A stretch of 64,000 bases of DNA from Imbroritus primus. GTDB taxonomy: Bacteria > Pseudomonadota > Gammaproteobacteria > Burkholderiales > Burkholderiaceae. Location: NCBI RefSeq assembly GCF_964332355.1, contig NZ_OZ201293.1, positions 868,001-932,000 on the forward strand, in the 5' to 3' direction. Positions 1-10,595 of this stretch are shown one piece after another. The notes below the pieces were generated by a model. That model was not told the origin of the DNA. It worked only from the letters and a program-made list of their open reading frames with translations, and did no database searches. Every line of letters begins with the position of its first letter. The stretch's first letter is position 1. The position numbers and the translations under genes were made by a program.

Positions 1-126
1 TCCGGCTGGAGTGCGCAGCGCAGCGCTCTGCTCGGGGCGGCCATGGTGCAGCCGATCCTCGAGCAACTGCTGGCGACGACATCGACGGCTGCTGCTTCGC
101 CAGCGGGGCGGGCAGCGGCGTCCTGA
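1..126 (+). CDS. C-terminal fragment of an unidentified protein (runs in from the left edge)
   Basis: Frame 1 is open from the first base to a TGA at 124-126 (41 codons) with almost every third position G or C, as expected for a real gene in this genome. It would converge with the leftward lipoprotein gene that ends at 156. The tail reads as an alanine-rich, hydrophobic helix followed by a low-complexity Ala/Ser/Thr end; no family can be named from so little. The opposite strand is also partly open here, so the call rests on codon bias and the convergent layout. Confidence 0.4.
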   Translation, partial: SGWSAQRSALLGAAMVQPILEQLLATTSTAAASPAGRAAAS

Positions 127-155
127 GGCCGAGCTTCATTTTCCGAGGCCGTGCT

Positions 156-1022
156 TCAACGGCTGGAGGACTTGCTCTTCTTGCTGTTGGTCGTGCTTTT
201 CTTCGCGGCCGGTTTGGCAGCCGCGGGCTTGATACTGGCCTTGCTGCCCGACCTGGCCGATTTTGCGCCGGCCTTGGCAGGCTTGCTCGTGCCTTTCTGC
301 CGTGTGACTTGGCTCCTTGCTGCGCGCGATGTCTGCGGGGCCGGGCGCGCGGCTTCCGTGATCGTCGCGCCATCCGCGTCCAGCAACTCATAGGCCAGCA
401 TCATGCCGTCCTTGTAGCCGCAACGCACCTTCACCGGGACCCAGTTGTCAGCCGTACCGCGGCGATGGCCTTCGGCATCGAACATCACCACCTGCGAGAC
501 TTGCACCGCCTGCTTGACCGGAGAGAAGCGGCCTTCCCATGGCTTGACCTCGGCCCTGTCGGCCCGCAGTGCGCCATTTGGCAGCTTGAGCGCATCGAAG
601 CTGGAAGAACGCGGGACGACCCAGCTCGCGTGGGCCGCGCAATCCGCCACATCGGCGCTTGCCCCCTCGGTTTCCATCAGGCGTGCGCGCATCTGGGTGC
701 GGTACGTAGCCAGGCTGACACGTTCCTCGGATGGCAGGGTGAAGGTTGTATCGGGGCGTGACTGGGGGGATGGACTTGCTGCAGGCGGTGTGGCGGGAGC
801 CGCTGGCCGGACGCCCAGGGCAGGGTGCGAGGCTGAGGTGGCGGGTGTAGTGGATGAGGCAGGCAACGTGGTGCCGGTAGCGGTGCTGGTGGCGGAATCT
901 TGCGCAGGCATGCCGGCGCAGCCGGTGAGCAGGACGAGTGTGGCGATAAAGGAAGCGTTTCTAGCGTGCACGGGATCAACCGGTTGGCGGCGGAGAATGG
1001 AAAGTAGATGGATCGAGGGCAT
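156..1022 (-). CDS. Putative lipoprotein of unknown function with Lys/Ala-rich tail
   Basis: The 288-residue product starts with MPSIHLLSILRR and carries a hydrophobic stretch ending in the lipobox LTGC, so it is probably lipidated and anchored in the envelope. A Pro/Ala/Thr-rich linker follows, then a globular domain (from about FTLPSEERVSLATY to YKDGMMLAYELLDADG) containing two cysteines that could pair, and a very basic tail of Lys, Ala and Ser repeats. The globular part resembles small Burkholderiales secreted proteins of the BspC type, but I cannot confirm that. Earlier in-frame starts would overlap the upstream ABC gene; the chosen ATG leaves 71 bp after that gene's stop. Function unknown. 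Confidence 0.75.
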   Translation of the reverse strand: MPSIHLLSILRRQPVDPVHARNASFIATLVLLTGCAGMPAQDSATSTATGTTLPASSTTPATSASHPALGVRPAAPATPPAASPSPQSRPDTTFTLPSEERVSLATYRTQMRARLMETEGASADVADCAAHASWVVPRSSSFDALKLPNGALRADRAEVKPWEGRFSPVKQAVQVSQVVMFDAEGHRRGTADNWVPVKVRCGYKDGMMLAYELLDADGATITEAARPAPQTSRAARSQVTRQKGTSKPAKAGAKSARSGSKASIKPAAAKPAAKKSTTNSKKSKSSSR

Positions 1023-1093
1023 GAAAGTTCCGGCGGAATCCAGTCGTTGCGCGCGGTCGAGGCGTTCGCTTCGCCAGCGGACGTTGGTACGCG

Positions 1094-2734
1094 TCATGCC
1101 GGAAAGAACTGGTGCGCGAGCGACCATTCGTCGGTGCGGGCGCGATAGCGGATGCCGTGGCGCATGGCCCATGTGGCCATCTGGCTGTGTGATGGAATGA
1201 CCGCATGGTCCGCGTTGGCGAGCCGTACGGCTTCGCGTGCGACGGCTTCCCGGTCTTGCGGGCTGCTGATGGTCGAGAGCGAGCGGGCGATCAGGCGGTC
1301 GAGTTCTGGGTTGCTGAAGCGTCCCCAGTTCCAGGTGCCGTAGCCAGTCTTGTCGTTCGGCGTGCCGAGGATCGAGCGCAGCGCCACGTCGCCGGCCGAC
1401 GAGCCCCAGCCGAGCATCTGGAACGAGAAGGCACCGGCGCGGGCCTTGGAGAAGTACGACGCTACCGGCATCACCTCCACGCGCGTGCGGATGCCGATAC
1501 GCGATAGCATCTGCGCCGTGGCTTGTGCCACCTGGCTGTCGTTCAGGTAGCGGTTATTGGTGGCGTGCAGGGTCAGGCCGAAGCCCTGCGGGTAGCCGGC
1601 TGCAGCCAGCAGGCGGCGCGCGCCCTCCGGGTCGTAAGCATCGGGCGGCGTGCCGGGATGGCCGAAGATCGGCGCCGAGACCAGGCTCGATGCGGGCACG
1701 GCCAAGCCTTCCATGAGCCGCGTGCATAGTACGTCACGGCGCAGCGCTTTGCTGACGGCTTGGCGTATGCGTACGTCCTTGAACGGATTGCGGCCGAGCG
1801 GGGTACCGGCAAGGTCCGTGATGTAGGGCGAGGCATCGCGCCACTGGTCCATTTGCCAGAAGATCACGCGCCAGGAGATGGCCTGTTCGAGGCGGAAATC
1901 CGGGTGGCGGCGCAGGCGCGCGACATCGGCCGACGGCACGCTTTCAATTGCGTCCACACTGCCGGACAGCAAGGCGGCGGTGCGGGTGCCGTTGTTGGTC
2001 AGGATCTTGAAGGTGACCGTCTCCCAGGCCGGTGCACTGCCCCAGTAATCGGCATTGCGGCGCAGGACGACCTCTTGCCCCCGCGCATAACGCACGAAAC
2101 GGAACGGGCCCGTCCCGATCATTGCCTCGCCGCTGTCGAAGGCTGTCTGGCCGAGTTGCGCGACCTTCTGCGGCACGATGGCCACGCTGTTCAGGTCATT
2201 CGCGATATTCGCGTAATTGGCGACCGAGGTGGTGAGGCGCACCGTCAGCGGGTCGGGCGTGTCGATTGCCGTGAAGGTCTTGGTGTAACCGGTGAAGGGG
2301 CCGGGACTGCCCTTGAGGCGCGCGGGTCGTTCGAGCGAGGCCTTGACATCGGCGGACGTGAACGGTGTGCCGTCGTGCCAGCGCACGCCGGCACGCAGGC
2401 GGATTTCCCAGACCTTGGGATCGAGCGGGCGCCAGCTGGTGGCAAGTCCGGGAATATAGCGCGCATCCTGGTCGAGCAGCACCAGCGACTCGAAGATGTG
2501 CAGGGCCATCGCATTGTTAGGTCCGCTGTTGTTCCAGTGCGGATCCATGGAAGTCACATCGGCCGCGAGCCCGATGCGCAGTGTGCGGGTCGCCGGGCTA
2601 CCGGAAGTGCCGGCAGCCGATGCCGTGGCCGCCCGGAGGTGCAAGCCTGCCAGCCCCCCGAGCGCCAGCGCCCGGCTCAGGCCGGTGCGCAGGAACTCAC
2701 GGCGCGCGGATCGCCGGGCCGGCATCCGGCTCAA
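1094..2734 (-). CDS. ABC transporter substrate-binding protein, family 5 (peptide/dipeptide type), Tat-exported
   Basis: A 546-residue periplasmic binding protein of the DppA/OppA superfamily (SBP_bac_5). The N-terminus has a twin-arginine signal, RREFLR at residues 11-16, followed by an Ala/Gly/Leu-rich hydrophobic segment. The mature protein shows typical family landmarks: the early LRIGLAADVTSMDPHW segment, the FTSADVKASLE helix and the IGTGPFRFVRY hinge. The family binds peptides, opines, nickel or other solutes for an inner-membrane ABC importer, but no permease or ATPase gene is adjacent, so the ligand is unknown. Its ATG overlaps the stop of the DUF2863 gene by four bases, suggesting translational coupling. 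Confidence 0.9.
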   Translation of the reverse strand: MSRMPARRSARREFLRTGLSRALALGGLAGLHLRAATASAAGTSGSPATRTLRIGLAADVTSMDPHWNNSGPNNAMALHIFESLVLLDQDARYIPGLATSWRPLDPKVWEIRLRAGVRWHDGTPFTSADVKASLERPARLKGSPGPFTGYTKTFTAIDTPDPLTVRLTTSVANYANIANDLNSVAIVPQKVAQLGQTAFDSGEAMIGTGPFRFVRYARGQEVVLRRNADYWGSAPAWETVTFKILTNNGTRTAALLSGSVDAIESVPSADVARLRRHPDFRLEQAISWRVIFWQMDQWRDASPYITDLAGTPLGRNPFKDVRIRQAVSKALRRDVLCTRLMEGLAVPASSLVSAPIFGHPGTPPDAYDPEGARRLLAAAGYPQGFGLTLHATNNRYLNDSQVAQATAQMLSRIGIRTRVEVMPVASYFSKARAGAFSFQMLGWGSSAGDVALRSILGTPNDKTGYGTWNWGRFSNPELDRLIARSLSTISSPQDREAVAREAVRLANADHAVIPSHSQMATWAMRHGIRYRARTDEWSLAHQFFPA

Positions 2735-3936
2735 TGAAACAGTGGTTGCTGCGTGGGCGTATCCTCGGGCATCTCGGGATGCAGGATCTCGCCCTTGCGG
2801 TCCGCGAACAGCGGCGTGCCGCAGTCGTCGCAGTATTCCGGTTCGAACAGGCTGGCGTGGCGGAAGATGTCCTCGATACCGCAGGCCCGCAACTCCTCGC
2901 AGATCCGTTCGAGTACCCCGCCACCGCTTTCCTGGCTGGCGGCCGTGTTGTCCTCCTCGCCGTAGATCGGCCAGACAATGCCGTAGATCACGTCGCGTTC
3001 ACCGCGCAGCGTGAACGACACGCGATATTCGTCGAGGTCCTGTTCGCCGAAACCGGCGACGATCGCAGCGAGCCGGTCGGCAGTGACATCTAGCGTGCCC
3101 GTCAGGTAGTTGACTGCGGCGCGGACCGTCAGCGGGCGGACCTTCTTGTCGGACTCGCGGCAGCTGTAGAAGAACGCATCCGGCAGCATCAGTTCGAACT
3201 CGCAGCCCGGCATCATGCGCGCCACTGTTGGCTTGGCCTGCGTGCTCCACTGCTCGAGGCAGGCCGAGCGCTCAGCATGATGTTCACGCGCTTCCTCCTG
3301 CCAGCGGAACAGGGCGGCGCCGGCGGGCGCGATGACCACAGCCAGCAGGTAGCGCGGGTCCGCCAGCACGGGAGCTGTTTCCGGGAGGTCGCGCAGATCG
3401 AGCGAGGGCGTCGTGCCAGCCAGCGCGGCGGCGGCCAGGCGGTGCGTGAGTGCAAAGGTGTCGCTGTGTGTGCGCGGCAACTGATCGATGCTGTAGAGGT
3501 ACGGTGCGAGCGTGAAGCGCGTGCCGGTCGCGAGCACATGGGCCTGCAACTGGGCGCCCAGCGTCTGCACGTCATCGGCCTTCAGCGTGCCGGAGGGTAT
3601 GCTGTAGCGCGTGTGGGCGAGAATCGGTGCGGCCAGCAGCAAGACATCGTAAACGGTGCCTTCGTGTTCCACCTGTGCCGATTCGGCCAGCAGCTCGGCC
3701 TGTTCGGCCAGCACGTCGGACGCATCGTTGTTGTGCTTGAACAAGTGATCGAGCGCGGCGTCCAGTGAACTCTGGCTGCCATTCTTGAGCAGGCGGGCCA
3801 GGCGTCCCGACAGGCGCCGCTCCCAATACACGTCCTCGAGGCGGCTGCCTGACGCGGCCAGCGACAGTGCATCGGCGACGAGCCGTTCGGCATCCGGGGA
3901 AAGACGCTGGGGAGATTTGGAACGAAAACCGACCAT
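2731..3936 (-). CDS. DUF2863 family protein
   Basis: A 401-residue soluble protein recognisable as the DUF2863 family, which is largely restricted to Burkholderiales and has no established function. No signal peptide or membrane span is evident. The C-terminal part contains a CxxC pair (EYCDDCGTPLF) that could bind a metal or be redox active. It is the first gene of a leftward pair with the ABC binding protein (4-bp overlap). The start ATG at 3936 is preceded on the minus strand by an AT-rich stretch suited to a promoter. Confidence 0.85.
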   Translation of the reverse strand: MVGFRSKSPQRLSPDAERLVADALSLAASGSRLEDVYWERRLSGRLARLLKNGSQSSLDAALDHLFKHNNDASDVLAEQAELLAESAQVEHEGTVYDVLLLAAPILAHTRYSIPSGTLKADDVQTLGAQLQAHVLATGTRFTLAPYLYSIDQLPRTHSDTFALTHRLAAAALAGTTPSLDLRDLPETAPVLADPRYLLAVVIAPAGAALFRWQEEAREHHAERSACLEQWSTQAKPTVARMMPGCEFELMLPDAFFYSCRESDKKVRPLTVRAAVNYLTGTLDVTADRLAAIVAGFGEQDLDEYRVSFTLRGERDVIYGIVWPIYGEEDNTAASQESGGGVLERICEELRACGIEDIFRHASLFEPEYCDDCGTPLFADRKGEILHPEMPEDTPTQQPLFH

Positions 3937-4066
3937 GCTGAATTGTTTTGGGATGTGACTAAACCACTATTCTACTCGCTGCAGCCATAAAACACCCCCC
4001 ATGCTTGCCTGTGTGCCGGGATTGCCCCTGCGGCAGCACGGATACCATGGCGGCCGCTGGCGACAG

Positions 4067-4097
4067 CAAAAAAAATGCCGCCATGACTGGCGGCATT
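4067..4097 (-). terminator. Intrinsic terminator, leftward
   Basis: Perfect 10-bp stem (AATGCCGCCA / TGGCGGCATT) with a TGAC/GTCA loop, followed on the minus strand by a run of T residues. It lies just past the stop of the small membrane protein gene at 4133 and separates it from the DUF2863 gene. Confidence 0.9.
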
Positions 4098-4132
4098 GGA
4101 TACCGTGCGGTCCGCCGGCGGCGGATATGGCA

Positions 4133-4351
4133 TCAGGACTGTGCGGCGGATGCGGCTGCCGGTGCAGGGGCTGGCGCGGCTTCGGGAGCCGAGGCTGGTG
4201 CTGCATCAGGTGTGGAAGCAGGAGCACTTTCCATGTGCGCAGCCTCGGCACCATGCTGCTCGCCACCCATCGATACATCGCCGCCGCTCTTCGACAGCAG
4301 ATAGAAGGCTGCCGCTGCGATGACGATGAAGGCTATGACAATCTTGACCAT
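4133..4351 (-). CDS. Small single-span membrane protein with Ala/Pro-rich tail
   Basis: A 72-residue protein starting MVKIVIAFIVIAAAAFYLL: one N-terminal transmembrane helix or uncleaved signal anchor, then a short Gly/Ser/Met/His region and a low-complexity tail of alternating Ala, Pro, Glu and Ser. The ATG at 4351 is preceded by a good GGAGA ribosome site, which favours it over the upstream in-frame ATG. It lies between acnA and a terminator and may be cotranscribed with acnA (73-bp gap). No function can be assigned. Confidence 0.7.
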   Translation of the reverse strand: MVKIVIAFIVIAAAAFYLLSKSGGDVSMGGEQHGAEAAHMESAPASTPDAAPASAPEAAPAPAPAAASAAQS

Positions 4352-4423
4352 GCGTGTCTCCGGTGTAGTGTTGGCGTCGGGCGAGTTTCTCACCCGACGC
4401 TTGCACGGTGCTTACAGCCAGGC

Positions 4424-7141
<2,718 letters not shown>

Positions 7142-7211
7142 TGCAGGACTCCATACGGAAGTTCAGTTTCATGTTGGCGCCGCCAGTCAGGGCAGCTGAC
7201 TGGCGAGCCGA

Positions 7212-7248
7212 TTCTTGGCTACATCTTGGCTACAAATTCTCAGCTACA
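7212..7248 (-). repeat. Three tandem short repeats upstream of acnA
   Basis: Read on the minus strand, the core TGTAGC(C/T)(A/G)AGA occurs three times with 11-13-bp periodicity, 71 to 107 bp upstream of the acnA start. Two copies are identical and the third has two changes. About one helical turn of spacing suits cooperative binding of a regulator in the acnA promoter region; the protein is unknown. Confidence 0.5.
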
Positions 7249-7327
7249 AACACACTTCTCAGCACACCCGGGCTGCCTGCCGCGCATGACGCCATGCGCG
7301 GCAGCCTGGCTGCAGCCGTCGCGCGGT

Positions 7328-7855
7328 TCAGTTCTTTTGCGGGACCAGGAGCGGGGCCACCACCGGCGCACGCAGCGCACCAGCCTGGGTCGGCGCGGCT
7401 TCTCCAGCGCGCATTGCCTCGGTCTGGCATTCGTCGGTGAGGCGCTGGCCGGCTCGCTTGTCGAACAGCATGGCCTTGGACGGGATCACCACCAGGTCGA
7501 GGCCGCTTTGCGGATCGTAGTAACGGTCAGCGCCCGTGACGGTAGTCTGGCGCGGCAGCTTGTGGTTGGCGCCTTTCCAGTTGAGCGTGATCACTTCGGC
7601 GCGCGGCATGTCGCCGTCGATATACAGATGATTGCCGAGCTCGCAATCCCACTTGACGCCCTGCGGCACGACTGCCGCCGCCGCTGCGCCGCCTGCGGCT
7701 GCCTTGGCGCGGGTGGTCTTGCGTGCCGCCGGTTTCTTCGGCGCGGCTTTCTGTGCCGTCGGCTTGGCCGGTGCTTTCTCCGCGGTCTGGGCGGACGCAA
7801 GCGGTGCAAGCGCCAGGGCGCTGATACAGGCAGTCAGGAGAGCGAGCTGTTTCAT
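7328..7855 (-). CDS. Secreted protein resembling the MliC/PliC lysozyme-inhibitor fold
   Basis: A 175-residue protein with a clear signal peptide (MKQLALLTACISALALAPLASA), a Lys/Ala/Pro-rich linker and a C-terminal domain of about 90 residues. That domain opens with a Trp-Asp-Cys motif, contains a TGADRYYDP segment and an SKAML segment, and ends with a second Cys. This cysteine pair, the GA-R-Y motif and the closing K-A-x-L strand recall MliC-type inhibitors of C-type lysozyme, which act in the periplasm or outer membrane; the match is by eye only. The start at 7855 is chosen because it yields the signal peptide. It lies between acnA and a CoA ester lyase. Confidence 0.6.
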   Translation of the reverse strand: MKQLALLTACISALALAPLASAQTAEKAPAKPTAQKAAPKKPAARKTTRAKAAAGGAAAAAVVPQGVKWDCELGNHLYIDGDMPRAEVITLNWKGANHKLPRQTTVTGADRYYDPQSGLDLVVIPSKAMLFDKRAGQRLTDECQTEAMRAGEAAPTQAGALRAPVVAPLLVPQKN

Positions 7856-7973
7856 GTATGTCCTTTGTAGAGGGGCGGCACGGGACGGTATTTTCACAGA
7901 TTTGCTGTGAGATGTGTCCAGTTGAGGGGCATCGTAGCTTCCTGGCATTGTTCTTTGCATTCCGAGGCCGCCG

Positions 7974-8966
7974 TTACTCGAAAAAACGCGTACGGGCAGA
8001 GGCGGGAACTGCTGCCCCCGTAGCATGTGCGCGTTGCAGCACGGACCAGTAGTAGCGATAGCTGGCGCGGTCATGAAGCTTGCCGGCATGCTGGATCGGA
8101 CCCCAGCGGGCATCCTGTGCGGCCAGCAGGATCGTGCTGGCCTCGGCGATTTCCTCTACGCCGGGACGGAACGCGGCCACGATGGGTTCGATCTGGGTTG
8201 GGTGGATGCTCCACTTGCGCAGGTAGCCGAACTCGTTGCGCGCCCGCCGCGCATCTGCGCCAGCGTCTTCGGGCGCGGCGATGGCGGTACTGACGTTATG
8301 GGAAGGTACCTTGCCGTGGGCGTGGCAGGCAGCAGAAATTTCCAGCATGGCGCGGCGTACCAGCGGATGCTCGAACTGCCCCGGCGAACCCATCGCGCTG
8401 GCTGGAATGGCGCCATGGTGCGCGGATACGAAATCCATCAGGCCAAAGCTCAGGCATTCGACCTGCACGAGGCTGGCAATGACGGAGGCCTGGGCCAGTG
8501 CGGCATGCGTTTCAATGAGTACGTGGATCGGGATGTGCCGGGCAATACCGGCAGTACGGGCCATCTGGTTGACGGCATCGGTGACGCGCGCCACTTCGAC
8601 GACATCCGTGACCTTGGGCACGGTAATGTAGGCGAGGCGCGCACCAGCCAGTCCGACCAGAATGGCGATGTCCTGTTCCCAGGCGGGATGCCGCGGATCG
8701 TGGATGCGTACGCCAACCCGGTTGAACAGGTTGCCATCGCTATTGATCAGGCTGGCGGCCAGCCGCGCGTGGGCTTCTTCTGCGCCGACCGCGGCGCCAT
8801 CTTCGCAATCGAAGGTGACATCAAATACGGGACCAAGCGCTTGTTGCAGGGCAAGCGATTTCACCATCAGCTTCTCGGAGCCGGCATAGTGATCGCAGAC
8901 CGGTAACTGGACCGGTGTCGCTTCGCCCTCGAACAAGACCTCGGAAGGATGCACGTTGCTCATCAT
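7974..8966 (-). CDS. HpcH/HpaI-citrate lyase beta family CoA ester lyase
   Basis: A 330-residue TIM-barrel protein of the CitE/malyl-CoA lyase superfamily, which cleaves or forms C-C bonds in acyl-CoA esters such as malyl-, methylmalyl- or citramalyl-CoA using Mg2+. Visible landmarks are VTFDCEDGA near the N-terminus, PIHVLIETHAAL (metal-binding Glu) and the FGYLRKWSIHPTQIEPI segment that is typical of the family's C-terminal half. Two adjacent ATGs could start it (8966 or 8963). It lies downstream of mdh on the same strand, about 100 bp apart, a neighbourhood that fits a role in C4/C5 acid metabolism; the exact substrate is not readable. Confidence 0.85.
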   Translation of the reverse strand: MMSNVHPSEVLFEGEATPVQLPVCDHYAGSEKLMVKSLALQQALGPVFDVTFDCEDGAAVGAEEAHARLAASLINSDGNLFNRVGVRIHDPRHPAWEQDIAILVGLAGARLAYITVPKVTDVVEVARVTDAVNQMARTAGIARHIPIHVLIETHAALAQASVIASLVQVECLSFGLMDFVSAHHGAIPASAMGSPGQFEHPLVRRAMLEISAACHAHGKVPSHNVSTAIAAPEDAGADARRARNEFGYLRKWSIHPTQIEPIVAAFRPGVEEIAEASTILLAAQDARWGPIQHAGKLHDRASYRYYWSVLQRAHATGAAVPASARTRFFE

Positions 8967-8980
8967 CTCTCGGTAGAACG

Positions 8981-9004
8981 GGCTGCGGCGGATGCGCCGC
9001 AGCC
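8981..9004. repeat. Perfect 10-bp inverted repeat between mdh and the lyase gene
   Basis: GGCTGCGGCG and CGCCGCAGCC separated by GATG, giving a very stable hairpin on either strand. There is no T run on the minus strand, so it may be a transcript-processing or weak termination site after mdh rather than a canonical terminator. Confidence 0.6.
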
Positions 9005-9065
9005 TTGATTTCCGCCGGCGGGCGGGGTAGCGCCGGCCGGGGGACAGGGGATCGATCCGCGCGGA

Positions 9066-10049
9066 TCAGCCCACCAGGTGCTTCACGCCTTCGCGCTCTT
9101 CCATCAGCTCATTGAGCGTGACGTTGATCTTTTCGCGGCTGTAGGCGTCGATGTCCAGGCCCTTGACCATTTCGTACTTGCCGTTGGCGCAAGTGACCGG
9201 GAAGCCGAACACGACGTCTTCCGGAATGTCATACGAACCGTCGGACGGAATGCCCATGGTCACGATCTTGCCGTTCGTGCCCAGCACCCAGTCGTGCACA
9301 TGGTCGATGGCGGCATTGGCGGCCGAGGCAGCCGACGACAGGCCGCGTGCCTCGATGATGGCTGCGCCGCGCTTGCCGACGGTCGGCTGGAACACGTCGT
9401 TGTTCCACACCTGGTCGTTGATCATGTCCTTGACGCTCTTGCCGTCCACGGTGGCGAAGCGGTAGTCAGCGTACATGGTCGGGCTGTGGTTGCCCCACAC
9501 GAACAGCTTTTCGATCGACGACACCGGCTTGCCGATCTTGGCCGCGACTTGCGACAGGGCGCGGTTGTGGTCCAGACGCAGCATGGCGGTGAAGTTCTGC
9601 TTCGGCAGGCTCGGGGCCGACTTCATGGTGATGTAGGCATTGGTGTTGGCCGGGTTGCCGACCACCAGCACCTTGACATCGCGGCTGGCAACTTCGTCCA
9701 GTGCCTTGCCCTGCACGGTAAAGATCTGGGCGTTGGCTTCGAGCAGGTCTTTGCGCTCCATGCCCTTGCTACGCGGACGGGCGCCAACCAGCAGGGCCAC
9801 GTCGGCATCCTTGAAGGCCACCTTGGGATCGTCGGTGATGACCACGCCAGCCAGCAGCGGGAACGCGCAATCGTCGAGTTCCATGACCACGCCCTTCACG
9901 GCCGGCAGGGCCTGCGTCAGGTCCAGCAGTTGCAGGATGACGGGCTGATCCTTGCCCAGCATGTCCCCGTTGGCGATACGGAACAGGAGGGAGTAACCGA
10001 TTTGACCGGCCGCGCCAGTGACCGCGACACGCATTGGGGCTTTTGCCAT
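9066..10049 (-). CDS. mdh: Malate dehydrogenase (NAD+)
   Basis: A 327-residue type-2 malate dehydrogenase that oxidises malate to oxaloacetate with NAD+ in the last step of the TCA cycle. The N-terminal nucleotide-binding motif GAAGQIGYS, the VVGNPANTNAY segment and the catalytic histidine region VWGNHSPTMYADYRFA are intact, with the substrate arginines in ARPRSKGMERKDLL. A GGAGATAT ribosome site precedes the ATG. Upstream lies a strongly structured leader (10081-10247) and then the divergent GntR regulator, so mdh and the regulator share a control region of about 550 bp. Confidence 0.97.
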   Translation of the reverse strand: MAKAPMRVAVTGAAGQIGYSLLFRIANGDMLGKDQPVILQLLDLTQALPAVKGVVMELDDCAFPLLAGVVITDDPKVAFKDADVALLVGARPRSKGMERKDLLEANAQIFTVQGKALDEVASRDVKVLVVGNPANTNAYITMKSAPSLPKQNFTAMLRLDHNRALSQVAAKIGKPVSSIEKLFVWGNHSPTMYADYRFATVDGKSVKDMINDQVWNNDVFQPTVGKRGAAIIEARGLSSAASAANAAIDHVHDWVLGTNGKIVTMGIPSDGSYDIPEDVVFGFPVTCANGKYEMVKGLDIDAYSREKINVTLNELMEEREGVKHLVG

Positions 10050-10080
10050 GGATATATCTCCAATCAGGTAGGTAGAGTAC

Positions 10081-10191
10081 GAGGCGCTATCAGAATGATT
10101 CTGGTGCCTGGGTGGTCCAGCCGGGCCAGGGTATGGCCGGCCGCCATGTCAGGCGAGCCAGAACTGCCGCGCTTCATTTTGATAGCGCCTC
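10081..10191 (-). ncRNA. Candidate structured 5' leader of mdh (long nested hairpin)
   Basis: GAGGCGCTATCA at 10081-10092 is the exact reverse complement of 10180-10191. Pairing continues inwards after one mismatch (AATGA/TCATT), then TTCTGG (10099-10104) with CCAGAA (10158-10163), GCCTG (10106-10110) with CAGGC (10150-10154) and GCCGG with CCGGC. The result is a roughly 110-nt branched or interrupted hairpin ending 32 bases before the mdh start on the minus strand. I know of no named family that it matches; a repeat element with no RNA role is the alternative. Confidence 0.45.
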
Positions 10192-10203
10192 TAGTGGATC
10201 GAT

Positions 10204-10247
10204 GCCCGGCAGGATGACGTCTCAAAGATGTCTTCATCATGCCGGGC
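10204..10247 (-). ncRNA. Second hairpin in the mdh leader
   Basis: GCCCGGCA (10204-10211) pairs perfectly with TGCCGGGC (10240-10247), and GATGA with TCATC continues the stem with a few mismatches. It lies directly 5' of the long hairpin when read toward mdh, so the two would form a tandem in the same transcript. There is no U run, so it is not a standard terminator. Confidence 0.4.
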
Positions 10248-10364
10248 TTCAATGACGGTTTTGCTGCGGGTGACGTTGCCTGCGACGTCGGAGCGAACTC
10301 GGCGGCGCGCGGTTTTCGCACGATCTGCGGCAGACCGTTAGTGTAGTGCGTGACGGGGCGGCAC

Positions 10365-10410
10365 AGAAGGGGTAAAACGCAGCTACGAGAAGGGATAAAA
10401 CGCAACTACG
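10365..10410. repeat. Tandem 23-bp direct duplication
   Basis: Two abutting 23-bp units (10365-10387 and 10388-10410) differ at two positions; each contains GATAAAACGC or GGTAAAACGC followed by A(G/A)CTACG. The pair lies in the mdh-gntR intergenic region, 104-149 bp from the palindromic operator. Read rightward the TAAAAC core could be part of a promoter; no function is proven. Confidence 0.6.
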
Positions 10411-10513
10411 TCGTCGCCTTGCTGACGATGTGCCGAAGGATGCGCCACATCGGGTGCCGATCCCCGCCCATGCAGGATCCTGCGCGAGTGTAGGCGGCAG
10501 GCCCTCTAAAGTC

Positions 10514-10549
10514 AAACATCTTCTGTCTTATATAAGACATAAGATGTTT
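10514..10549. promoter_or_regulatory. 36-bp near-perfect palindrome, candidate operator of the GntR regulator
   Basis: The two 18-bp half sites (10514-10531 and 10532-10549) are reverse complements except for one base. The core GTCTTATATAAGAC has the AT-rich, two-fold symmetric form bound by GntR-family dimers. It ends 46 bp before the regulator's start and is 465 bp from mdh, so autoregulation, possibly with control of mdh, is the simplest reading. Operator assignment is inference. Confidence 0.7.
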
Positions 10550-10595
10550 CATGGGTGAGTGGACGCACGGGGGCGATCTGTGGTCAAATCCCGGC

